A stretch of DNA of 6,751 nt from an uncultured Bacteroidota bacterium (GTDB lineage Bacteria; Bacteroidota; Bacteroidia; 2-12-FULL-35-15), in the NCBI GenBank assembly GCA_903881065.1, contig CAIRRW010000083.1, forward strand, positions 1 to 6,751. Reading direction: 5' to 3'. The position numbers were made by a program, and so were the translations under genes. Below, piece by piece: positions 1 to 5,913 of the stretch (the first letter of the stretch is position 1; each line of letters opens with the position of its first letter). Below the pieces are notes generated by a model that saw nothing but the letters and a program-made list of their open reading frames with translations, searched no databases and was not told where the DNA came from.

Positions 1-14
1 ATAGCTTGTCAGGT

Positions 15-66
15 TTTTGTGTTGGGATGGAAAACTTGAGGAGAACGATGAACTGGCAACTGCGCC
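15..66 (+). repeat. Dispersed 52-bp repeat, copy 1
   Basis: This stretch aligns without gaps to 4486-4537 in the same orientation, with 45 of 52 positions identical by my hand count. The best conserved core is GGAGAACGAT with the preceding GGAAAACTT. Both copies end in TGCGCC and then diverge completely, so the shared unit has a sharp right edge. Neither copy lies in a credible gene. It is probably a family of extragenic repeats; two copies in 4.5 kb suggest many more in the genome. I see no transposase or target-site duplication. Confidence 0.85.
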
Positions 67-79
67 CGACCCGCGTGAA

Positions 80-133
80 GTATCCTTTTTTTGCCATTGC
101 CGCGCAGCGAAAAAATAAAAGAAAAAAAGATAC
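80..133. repeat. Palindromic extragenic element with T/A-rich arms
   Basis: GTATCCTTTTTTT (80-92) is complementary to AAAAAAAGATAC (122-133) apart from one bulged C. The T run can alternatively pair with GCGAAAAAA (107-115), and the loop holds GC-rich CCGCGCAGCG (100-109). It directly follows repeat copy 1 and may be part of the same composite element. It could fold as RNA or act as a weak terminator, but the arms are mostly A/T and no gene ends here, so a mobile or REP-like extragenic palindrome is the more likely reading. Confidence 0.55.
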
Positions 134-149
134 CGCGTGTGGGCGGGGT

Positions 150-177
150 GGAACTTGATGGATGGCAGGAACTTGAT
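150..177 (+). repeat. Short direct repeat GGAACTTGAT, period 18
   Basis: GGAACTTGAT occurs at 150-159 and again at 168-177, separated by 8 nt. It lies inside the repeat-like block of 1-230 and has no evident function. It may be an internal duplication within the extragenic element. Confidence 0.6.
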
Positions 178-311
178 TCGCCCATCCTTCGACATTTCGA
201 CAAGCTCAATGACCGATGCTCAGTGTCTGAAAAAAGAATTTGTATTGTGCTGTTTCTGTTGATGGTATTATAAAATGGGGATGAACTGAGGTATGTGAAT
301 TGATTAATGAG

Positions 312-341
312 TTGCAGGTATGATAAATAGTTCTACTTTTA
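312..341 (+). promoter_or_regulatory. Predicted Bacteroidota-type promoter of the M16 peptidase gene
   Basis: TTG at 312-314 (preceded by G, so GTTG against the TTTG consensus) is followed by 19 nt and then TACTTTTA at 334-341, one base from the TAnnTTTG minus-7 consensus of the Bacteroidota primary sigma factor. Spacing matches the usual 19-21. Transcription would start near 346-348, giving a leader of about 18 nt to the ATG at 365. This argues against the in-frame ATG at 320, which would lie upstream of the minus-7 box. Confidence 0.6.
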
Positions 342-364
342 CGCGAAATTATAAAACTATAAAC

Positions 365-3289
365 ATGAAAAAAGGAGTATCGTTAAGAATTGGTATCGCA
401 TTTTTGTTTGCGGTAATGTTTGTTGCGGGCGGTGTTGCGCAGGTTTCGGAGAAGACTTATAAATATGAAAGTGTGCCGAATGACCCGTTGAATGCAAGGA
501 TTTATACGCTTGACAATGGACTTAAAGTTTATATGACTGTGTATAAAAATGCGCCGCGGATACAGACGTATATTGCTACGAGAGCGGGAAGCAAGAATGA
601 CCCGGCTGATGCGACTGGTTTGGCGCACTATCTGGAGCATATGCTGTTCAAGGGGACTGATACGTATGGCAGTAAGGAATATGGGAAGGAGAAACCGGAG
701 CTGGATAAAATTGAGGCTTTGTATGAGGTGTACCGAAAGACGACGGATGTGGCAAAACGGAAGGCGATTTATCATCAGATTGATAGTATTTCGGGGTATG
801 CATCGAAGTTTGCGATTGCGAATGAGTATGATAAAATGATGTCGACGATAGGTGCAAAGGGTACGAATGCGCATACGTGGCTGGAGGAGACGGTTTATCA
901 GGATGATGTGCCGTCGAATCAGTTGGAGAACTGGACTACGATTGAGGCGGAGCGTTTCAGGAATCCGCAGATGAGATTGTTTCATACGGAACTGGAGGCT
1001 GTGTATGAGGAGAAAAACAGGGGGCTTGATAATGACGGGGAGAAAGCCTGGGAGGCTTTGTTTGCAGGGTTGTGGCCTGTGAATACTTACGGTTCGCAAA
1101 CGACGATTGGTACTATTGAGCATCTTAAAAATCCGTCGCTGACGAAGATTAAGGAATATTATCATAATTATTATGTACCGAATAATATGGCAATCTGTAT
1201 TTCGGGCGACTTTGACCCTGATGCTACTATTAAGTTGATTGATAAAAAATTCAGCAGCTGGCAACGCAGACCTGTTCCGGAATATAAGCCTATTGTTGAA
1301 AAGCCGATTACTTCGCCTGTTGTAAAAGAAGTGCTTGGACCTGATGCTGAAAATATAAATATTGGCTATCGCTTTGCCGGCGAAGGAAGTACGGATGCGG
1401 ATATGATAAATTTGGTAAGCAGTTTGCTGTCGAACGGTAAAGCTGGATTGATTGATTTGAACCTAAACCAACAGCAGAAGGTGATTGACGGTGGTTCATT
1501 TTCGATGTCTTTCAAAGATTATTCGGCACATATATTAAGTGCTTCTCCGAAGGAAGGGCAAAAGCTGGAAGAGGTAAGGGATTTGTTGCTTGAGCAGATT
1601 GAAAAATTGAAGAAAGGTGATTTCCCGGATTGGTTGATTAGTGCGGTGATTACTGACATGAAATATCAGGAAACGAAACAATATGAAAGCAATGCGGTAC
1701 GTGCAAATGCGTTTGTAAATGCGTTTATAAAAGGTCAGGATTGGAAGTTTGAAGTGGAAACGATTAATCGTTTATCGAAAATTACCAAGCAACAGGTGAT
1801 TGATTTTGTGAAGAAAAACTATACGAATAATTATGTGGTTGTGTATAAACGAACTGGTGAAGATAAAAGTGTGCTGAAGGTAGAAAAGCCTGCTATCACT
1901 CCTGTGGAAGTGAACAGGAATGACCAGAGTGATTTTGTAAAGGGGATAATAAAAACTCCAACAAAAGATATTGAACCAGTGTTTTTGGATTATGATAAGG
2001 ACATAAAGAAGTTTAACCTTGCGAGCGGCGTACCTGTATTATACAATGCCAATACGGAAAATAAAACGTTTGACATGTATTATGTTCTGGACATGGGAAC
2101 TAATAATGATAAAAAATTATCTGTGGCAATCAACTATCTTAAATTTCTTGGAACAAAAACATTAAAAGCTGCGGAAGTTCAACAGCAGTTTTATCAATTG
2201 GGATGCTCGTTTGATGTGTTCGCAGGAGAAGACCAGATATATGTTGTGCTTAGAGGTTTGACAGAAAACTTTGCAAAAGCAACTGCTTTATTTGAAGATA
2301 TGCTGGCGAATGCTCAGCCGAATGATGAAGCATTGAAGAATTTAATTGGTGATATTTTGAAGAAGCGCGAAGATGCGAAATTGAGCAAGGATGAAATTTT
2401 GTGGAGTGGCTTGTATAACTACGGAATATATGGCAAGCTGTCGCCGCATACTAATATATTATCGGCTGATGAATTGAAAAAATTAAATTCGAATGAATTG
2501 ATTTCAATCATCAATAAAATTACTTCGTATGAACATCACATATTATATTATGGAAATGACAGTGAGGCTGCGCTTGCTAAAACATTGAATCAACTGCATA
2601 AAGTTCCGGCAAAGCTAACACCAGTGCCTGCTCCGGTAGATTTCAAAAGACCGGATGCTAATACAAATGTTTATGTAGTTGATTATGATATGAAGCAGGC
2701 GGAGATTATACAATTATCGAAAGATGGATTGTATGAGAAAGCTGATGCGCCTGCAGCACGAATGTTTAATACGTATTTTGGCAGTGGAATGTCTTCGGTA
2801 GTGTTTCAGGAAATGAGAGAATCGAAAGCACTTGCATATTCAGTATATTCAGGCTATTCAACTCCACGCAAAAAAAATGAATACAATTATGTGTTCTCCT
2901 ATATTGGTACACAAGCCGATAAATTACCGGAAGCAATGAAAGGAATGGCTGATTTGATTAATAAAATGCCGGAAGCAGAGAACAATTTTAAAGCAAGTAA
3001 AGAAGAAATTCTTCAGGGAATCCGCTCCGAGCGTATTACAAAAGCGGCGATTTTATTCAATTATGAAAATGCAAAACGTCTGGGGCTCGATTATGATATA
3101 CGCAGGGATGTTTTCAAACGGGTGCCGACAATGACAATTGCCGATGTAAAAGCGTTTGAAGATAAACATGTAAAAGGCAAACAATATACTACGCTTGTAC
3201 TTGGCAAAAAAGACGGGCTTGATATGAAAACTCTTGAATCGTATGGTAAAGTAACGTATCTTACGCTTCAGGATATTTTCGGGTATTAG
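365..3289 (+). CDS. Secreted M16 (insulinase/pitrilysin) zinc metallopeptidase
   Basis: This is a two-half M16 peptidase of 974 residues, likely periplasmic, that degrades peptides. Residues 1-26 form a Sec signal peptide: MKKGVSLR, then a hydrophobic stretch, with probable cleavage after GVA; there is no lipobox cysteine. The inverted zinc motif HYLEH lies at residues 88-92 and the third ligand is E216 in the ExxxVxxE context. Ligand spacing is longer than in pitrilysin because of a helical insertion at about 103-170. M16_C-like domains follow in each half. The C-terminal half has no HxxEH but keeps R818 and Y825 of the R-x6-Y substrate-binding motif, as expected. The start at 365 is preferred over the in-frame ATG at 320 because the signal peptide and promoter fit it. 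Codon use changes sharply near 1264. The natural substrate is unknown. Confidence 0.95.
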   Translation: MKKGVSLRIGIAFLFAVMFVAGGVAQVSEKTYKYESVPNDPLNARIYTLDNGLKVYMTVYKNAPRIQTYIATRAGSKNDPADATGLAHYLEHMLFKGTDTYGSKEYGKEKPELDKIEALYEVYRKTTDVAKRKAIYHQIDSISGYASKFAIANEYDKMMSTIGAKGTNAHTWLEETVYQDDVPSNQLENWTTIEAERFRNPQMRLFHTELEAVYEEKNRGLDNDGEKAWEALFAGLWPVNTYGSQTTIGTIEHLKNPSLTKIKEYYHNYYVPNNMAICISGDFDPDATIKLIDKKFSSWQRRPVPEYKPIVEKPITSPVVKEVLGPDAENINIGYRFAGEGSTDADMINLVSSLLSNGKAGLIDLNLNQQQKVIDGGSFSMSFKDYSAHILSASPKEGQKLEEVRDLLLEQIEKLKKGDFPDWLISAVITDMKYQETKQYESNAVRANAFVNAFIKGQDWKFEVETINRLSKITKQQVIDFVKKNYTNNYVVVYKRTGEDKSVLKVEKPAITPVEVNRNDQSDFVKGIIKTPTKDIEPVFLDYDKDIKKFNLASGVPVLYNANTENKTFDMYYVLDMGTNNDKKLSVAINYLKFLGTKTLKAAEVQQQFYQLGCSFDVFAGEDQIYVVLRGLTENFAKATALFEDMLANAQPNDEALKNLIGDILKKREDAKLSKDEILWSGLYNYGIYGKLSPHTNILSADELKKLNSNELISIINKITSYEHHILYYGNDSEAALAKTLNQLHKVPAKLTPVPAPVDFKRPDANTNVYVVDYDMKQAEIIQLSKDGLYEKADAPAARMFNTYFGSGMSSVVFQEMRESKALAYSVYSGYSTPRKKNEYNYVFSYIGTQADKLPEAMKGMADLINKMPEAENNFKASKEEILQGIRSERITKAAILFNYENAKRLGLDYDIRRDVFKRVPTMTIADVKAFEDKHVKGKQYTTLVLGKKDGLDMKTLESYGKVTYLTLQDIFGY

Positions 3290-3352
3290 TAATATAAATT
3301 ATAAAACTGAAGTTAAATATCTTCATAGTATTTCAGTAAAAGAATAAATGAT

Positions 3353-3397
3353 AAAAAACAAATCCCGTTCCTTAAAGGAGCGGGATTTGTTTTTTTT
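3353..3397. terminator. Bidirectional intrinsic terminator between convergent genes
   Basis: C3359-T3373 pairs with A3375-G3389: CAAATCCCG with CGGGATTTG, plus TTCCTT with AAGGAG. The arms are flanked by six A (3353-3358) and eight T (3390-3397), so both strands read hairpin plus U tract. The pair T3368-G3380 is a GU wobble in the plus transcript but an A-C mismatch in the minus transcript, so termination should be somewhat stronger for the M16 gene than for ygiD. Confidence 0.92.
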
Positions 3398-3402
3398 AGG
3401 TC

Positions 3403-4287
3403 TTATCCAATCTTTACGGACGTCATTGTTAGGGAACCAGCAACGGCTTTATCATTAAAGAAATTTACCTTCTCATTTTCTTCCTTTAATGCCAGTGTAT
3501 ATAATAATGGCAAATAATGATCAGGTGTAGGAATTGCAAGCTCCCAGGCTTTACCATGCGATTTATAATTTATTAATGATTGATGGTCGTTGTCAAGAAT
3601 ATATTTCTTCATTTTATCATTCGCTTCAATTGCCCAATCGTAGCCATAATCTGAGGTGTTTAATTTATCCCAGGCAATCATTCCGAGGTTATGTACCATG
3701 TTTCCGCTGCCGATGATAAGTACACCTTTATTGCGGAGTGAAGCAAGTTCTTTAGCTAATTCGTAATGATACTGAGGTGTCTGATTATAATCAAGGCTCA
3801 ATTGAATAACCGGAGCATCAGCGGCAGGATACATATTTTTAACTACACTCCAGCAACCATGATCTAATCCCCAAGATTCATCCAATCCAACTTCTGTTTT
3901 TTTGATGATGCTTTTAGTTTCTTTAGCTAATGCTGGATTGCCGGGTGCAGGATACTGAACATCAAATAATGCTTGAGGAAAGCCTCCAAAATCATGTATT
4001 GTTTTGGGCTTTTCCATTGCAGTAATATAAGTTCCGCGTGTTTCCCAATGTGCAGATACACAAAGGATAGCATTGGGTTTAGTAATCGACTTGCCAACGT
4101 TACGGAATCCGATTGAAAATTCATTTTCTTCAATGGCATTCATTGGGCTACCATGCCCTAAAAACAATACCGGCATTTTATCGGTGTTGTCAAAAGTAGT
4201 AGTTATCTTGTTAAGTTCATTGAGTTTCATTGCTGTGCCAGTTAAAGGGATTAAAGCTAACGTTTTAAAAAAATGTTTTCTGTCCAT
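3403..4287 (-). CDS. ygiD: LigB/YgiD-family extradiol dioxygenase (4,5-DOPA dioxygenase-like)
   Basis: This 294-residue member of the class III extradiol ring-cleavage dioxygenases would use a non-heme metal to open catechol-type rings; E. coli YgiD acts on DOPA. Metal-ligand candidates are H45 (GHGSPMNA), H80 (SAHWE), H199 (NMVHNL) and H257 (PTPDHYLP). Their spacings of 35, 119 and 58 almost match YgiD H22, H57, H177 and H234. H143 in the DHG motif is also conserved. Residues 1-20 form a leader absent from E. coli YgiD, with DRKHFFK resembling a Tat motif (RK in place of RR) before a short hydrophobic stretch, so export is possible. The start at 4287 is chosen because an in-frame ATG at 4314 would fall inside the predicted minus-7 box. 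No Shine-Dalgarno is visible. The physiological substrate is uncertain. Confidence 0.93.
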   Translation of the reverse strand: MDRKHFFKTLALIPLTGTAMKLNELNKITTTFDNTDKMPVLFLGHGSPMNAIEENEFSIGFRNVGKSITKPNAILCVSAHWETRGTYITAMEKPKTIHDFGGFPQALFDVQYPAPGNPALAKETKSIIKKTEVGLDESWGLDHGCWSVVKNMYPAADAPVIQLSLDYNQTPQYHYELAKELASLRNKGVLIIGSGNMVHNLGMIAWDKLNTSDYGYDWAIEANDKMKKYILDNDHQSLINYKSHGKAWELAIPTPDHYLPLLYTLALKEENEKVNFFNDKAVAGSLTMTSVKIG

Positions 4288-4300
4288 AGGATTAGAAATC

Positions 4301-4364
4301 TTTCTACAGTACAAAAGTACTATAATAAAGAGTTGGCAGGTACTATACTTGAGTACAGTAGAAA
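4301..4364 (-). promoter_or_regulatory. ygiD promoter inside a large palindromic operator candidate
   Basis: On the minus strand TACTTTTG (4319-4312) matches the TAnnTTTG minus-7 box, predicting a start near 4305 and a leader of about 18 nt. No good TTTG minus-33 box lies at the right distance. The box sits in AGTACAAAAGTACT (4308-4321), a 5-bp perfect inverted repeat. A second inverted repeat, GTACT-N7-AGTAC, lies at 4340-4356. The whole region is an imperfect palindrome: TTTCTACAGTAC (4301-4312) matches the complement of GTACAGTAGAAA (4353-4364) at 11 of 12 positions, and AAGTA (4315-4319) pairs with 4346-4350. Binding of a dimeric regulator here would cover the promoter. Confidence 0.6.
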
Positions 4365-4485
4365 ATTTATGACTTTATGTAATAATTAATAATTGATGGG
4401 AGAAATGGATTTTGAGGGGCGAGAAAACAAGATGAGTTTTTTTAACTGGTTAAATCTTTTTATAAATAATGGTGGGTATTCCAGC

Positions 4486-4537
4486 TTTTGTGTTGGTATG
4501 GAAAACTTAAGGAGAACGATAGACTGACTAATGCGCC
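4486..4537 (+). repeat. Dispersed 52-bp repeat, copy 2
   Basis: This is the second copy of the sequence at 15-66, same orientation, 7 mismatches and no gaps. The palindromic and GC-rich sequences that follow copy 1 are absent here, so either this copy is truncated or the 52 bp is a separate unit. Four of the seven mismatches cluster at 4516-4524. Confidence 0.85.
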
Positions 4538-4668
4538 AGAATTACGAATTATTGGTTTGTTAATAAGTAAATAATAAAAACTTACGCCAACCAATCAGAC
4601 AAAAGGAGTTTTAAAACCCATCAGATTTGACATTTATACTAGTTTAATCCATTAAAATAAAAATAACG

Positions 4669-4767
4669 ATGAATATTAAATATTTAGAGGTGGAATTAAT
4701 TTTATTCTACATACTTTTGCTCCGGAATAAGAGGTATGGTAGCCTTTTATTCTTTCATGTTGGTTAG
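4669..4767 (+). CDS. Possible 32-residue hydrophobic peptide (doubtful)
   Basis: ATG at 4669 follows an A-rich stretch (AAAATAACG), as at many Bacteroidota starts, and the frame runs 32 codons to TAG at 4765-4767, ending 4 nt before a strong terminator hairpin. The translation has a hydrophobic segment (LILFYILLL, residues 10-18) followed by basic residues (RNKR), compatible with a tiny membrane peptide. There is no homology I recognise, no clear promoter upstream of the ATG, and an open frame this short is expected by chance. The terminator may instead belong to a non-coding RNA starting inside this ORF. Confidence 0.15.
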   Translation: MNIKYLEVELILFYILLLRNKRYGSLLFFHVG

Positions 4768-4803
4768 GTTTAGCTCCGCAGAAATGCGGAGCTTTTCTTT
4801 TTT
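4724..4803 (+). ncRNA. Candidate small RNA of about 80 nt
   Basis: TACTTTTG at 4712-4719 matches the TAnnTTTG minus-7 box, predicting a transcript start near 4724, although the minus-33 region (GGTG, 19 nt upstream) is poor. About 50 nt downstream is a strong plus-strand terminator with no gene that needs it. The implied RNA is about 80 nt. Outside the terminator hairpin I see no strong internal structure and recognise no known RNA family. It would be convergent with, and end just short of, the GNAT gene stop, so a 3'-overlapping regulatory role is possible but unproven. Confidence 0.3.
4772..4803 (+). terminator. Plus-strand intrinsic terminator with no matching gene
   Basis: AGCTCCGCA (4772-4780) and TGCGGAGCT (4785-4793) form a perfect 9-bp stem closed by a GAAA loop of the stable GNRA type, followed by TTTTCTTTTTT (4793-4803). 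On the minus strand the hairpin is followed by AAACC and no U run, so it is not a good terminator for the GNAT operon. It must end a plus transcript from the otherwise gene-free region to its left. Confidence 0.85.
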
Positions 4804-4817
4804 GGATATTCCAATAG

Positions 4818-5303
4818 TTATTTCCTAACCATCAAAAAATCATTCATATAAAATCCTCCACCAATATCAATATCGAGAGTATGCTTTATAATAAAGCCTT
4901 GTTTAAAATAGAAGTTAATGGCTTTATAATTTTCACGATTAACTGCCAATTCAATAATGCAATATTTTGGTAGTTGCATTAAAATATGTTCAAATAATCT
5001 TGAACCGATCCCTTTTCTATGTTCTGTAACATCGACATAAAATTTATTTATGAAAAAATTCTTTCCATCATTTGAGCTTAATGAAATATATCCTACTGCC
5101 ACATTATTACAATAAACCAAAGTAAACTGATGCTCTTCGTTCATTTGATTTAATAAACTTTCGGCAGAATACATTTTGGCAAGCATGTAATCTATCTGTT
5201 CTTTTGAAATAATAGAAGTGTAATGTTCGTTCCATATTTTTACTGCTAAAAAAGCAATAACCGAAATATCCTTTTCTGATGATTTTTTAAAAGTAATATT
5301 CAT
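4818..5303 (-). CDS. GNAT-family N-acetyltransferase
   Basis: This 161-residue single-domain GNAT protein would transfer an acetyl group from acetyl-CoA to an amine; the acceptor cannot be inferred. The core strand FINKFYVDV (84-92) leads into the pyrophosphate-binding loop HRKGIGSRLF (95-104), in which H95 takes the usual Q/R position of Q/RxxGxG. Motif B follows as ELAVNRENYKAINFYFKQGF (118-137), including the N-x-A-x-x-F-Y-x-x-x-G-F pattern. The N-terminal region (WNEHYTSIISKEQIDYML, 24-41) is the variable substrate side. It starts 31 nt after the amidotransferase stop, with no terminator between, so it is likely the last gene of the minus-strand operon. Length is normal for the family. 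It is likely cytoplasmic, as there is no signal peptide. Confidence 0.9.
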   Translation of the reverse strand: MNITFKKSSEKDISVIAFLAVKIWNEHYTSIISKEQIDYMLAKMYSAESLLNQMNEEHQFTLVYCNNVAVGYISLSSNDGKNFFINKFYVDVTEHRKGIGSRLFEHILMQLPKYCIIELAVNRENYKAINFYFKQGFIIKHTLDIDIGGGFYMNDFLMVRK

Positions 5304-5334
5304 TTTAGGAATTTAATACTAAAATTTCTGGTCA

Positions 5335-5901
5335 TCAGTTATTAATCCAATTATTCATAATCTCCTTACCATATTCAGACAAAACACTTTCAGGATGAAA
5401 CTGAATTCCTCTTACATCAAATTCCTTATGACGCAGTGCCATACAATTACCATATATATCAACAGCTGTAACTTCAAGTTCTTCAGAAAAATTCTTATTA
5501 TTTACCATCCACGAAAAATAACACCCAACATTAAATGATTGAGGTATCCCTTTAAATAATATATCATCTTTTGTAATTATTATCGGCACATTTACTCCAT
5601 GCAATACTTCTTCTTTATTAATTAATTGTGCACCAAAAGCTACTGCAATAGCCTGATGCCCTAAACATACACCTAAAATACTTTTAGTTCCATAGTAAGT
5701 TTTTATAAGCTGAGGCATTACTCCAGCATCCAAAGGAAGGCCTGCTCCTGGGGAAAGCAATATTTTATCATACACATTTATTGCTTCGACAGAAATTTCA
5801 TCATTTCGAAAAACATCAATAGTTACCTCGCTAACTGATTCTATATAATGTATAAGATTAAAAGTGAAACTATCATAATTATCGAGCAATAGAATTTTCA
5901 T
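5335..5901 (-). CDS. pabA: PabA/TrpG-type glutamine amidotransferase (class I)
   Basis: This 188-residue protein hydrolyses glutamine to supply ammonia to a chorismate-converting partner, either aminodeoxychorismate synthase (folate) or anthranilate synthase (tryptophan); sequence alone does not decide which. It opens with LLLDNYDSFTFNL (4-16). The nucleophile is C79 in GVCLGHQ, and the triad is completed by H169 and E171 in FHPES. HG at 101-102 and ALRHKEFDVRGIQF (155-168) are typical. Two motifs deviate: SPGAGLP (50-56) for the common SPGPGxP, and GCYFSW (126-131) where relatives usually have GRYHSW, so R and H become C127 and F129. Length is normal and the triad intact, so it is probably active. 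It lies 12 nt after the glycosyltransferase; no TrpE/PabB partner is in the window. Confidence 0.93.
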   Translation of the reverse strand: MKILLLDNYDSFTFNLIHYIESVSEVTIDVFRNDEISVEAINVYDKILLSPGAGLPLDAGVMPQLIKTYYGTKSILGVCLGHQAIAVAFGAQLINKEEVLHGVNVPIIITKDDILFKGIPQSFNVGCYFSWMVNNKNFSEELEVTAVDIYGNCMALRHKEFDVRGIQFHPESVLSEYGKEIMNNWINN

Positions 5902-5913
5902 TTCAAGAAAACA

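Larger units (their letters stand above)
1..310. other. Gene-free patchwork of extragenic repeats
   Basis: No credible coding sequence is present. The short open frames here (about 60 codons on each strand) run through palindromes and repeats and have low-complexity translations. In order: repeat copy 1 (15-66), a palindromic element (80-133), a short direct repeat (150-177), a stretch around 185-224 containing TTCGACAAGCTCAATGACC that resembles common Bacteroidota intergenic repeats (from memory, unverified), and a plain AT-rich stretch to 310. Base composition of 60-225 is visibly richer in G+C than the surroundings. Confidence 0.7.
4373..4817. other. Gene-poor intergenic region
   Basis: This AT-rich stretch holds repeat copy 2 (4486-4537), a small palindrome TTTAAC-TG-GTTAAA (4441-4454), a weak inverted repeat ATTGGTT/AACCAAT (4551-4557 and 4589-4595), a promoter-like box at 4712-4719 and a clear plus-strand terminator at 4772-4803. 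No protein gene can be supported except a doubtful 32-codon ORF at 4669-4767. Confidence 0.7.

Noticed and set aside
9..209. 66-codon minus and 60-codon plus (91-273) open frames in the left repeat region
   Set aside because: Both run through palindromes and direct repeats, have no start context or homology, and look like spurious ORFs of an extragenic repeat.
549..857. Short frames of 96 codons (+) and 69 codons (-) inside the M16 gene
   Set aside because: They are shadows of the strongly supported M16 coding frame; the plus one is mostly Arg/Met/Leu from frame-shifted GC-rich codons.
383..1264. 293-codon open frame antisense to the M16 gene
   Set aside because: It is in codon register with the M16 frame and exists because that part of the gene avoids TTA, CTA and TCA. 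Its translation is Arg/Ile-rich with no recognisable domain, while the plus strand has full M16 motifs.
4073..4372. 99-codon plus frame antisense to ygiD
   Set aside because: It overlaps the conserved ygiD N-terminal domain and its promoter, with no homology or promoter of its own.
4551..4595. Inverted repeat ATTGGTT/AACCAAT as a regulatory stem-loop
   Set aside because: Only 7 bp with a 31-nt AT-rich loop and no neighbouring gene start; expected by chance in such sequence.
4772..4793. Hairpin as terminator of the minus-strand GNAT operon
   Set aside because: On the minus strand the hairpin is followed by AAACC and not a U run; only the plus orientation has the T tract.
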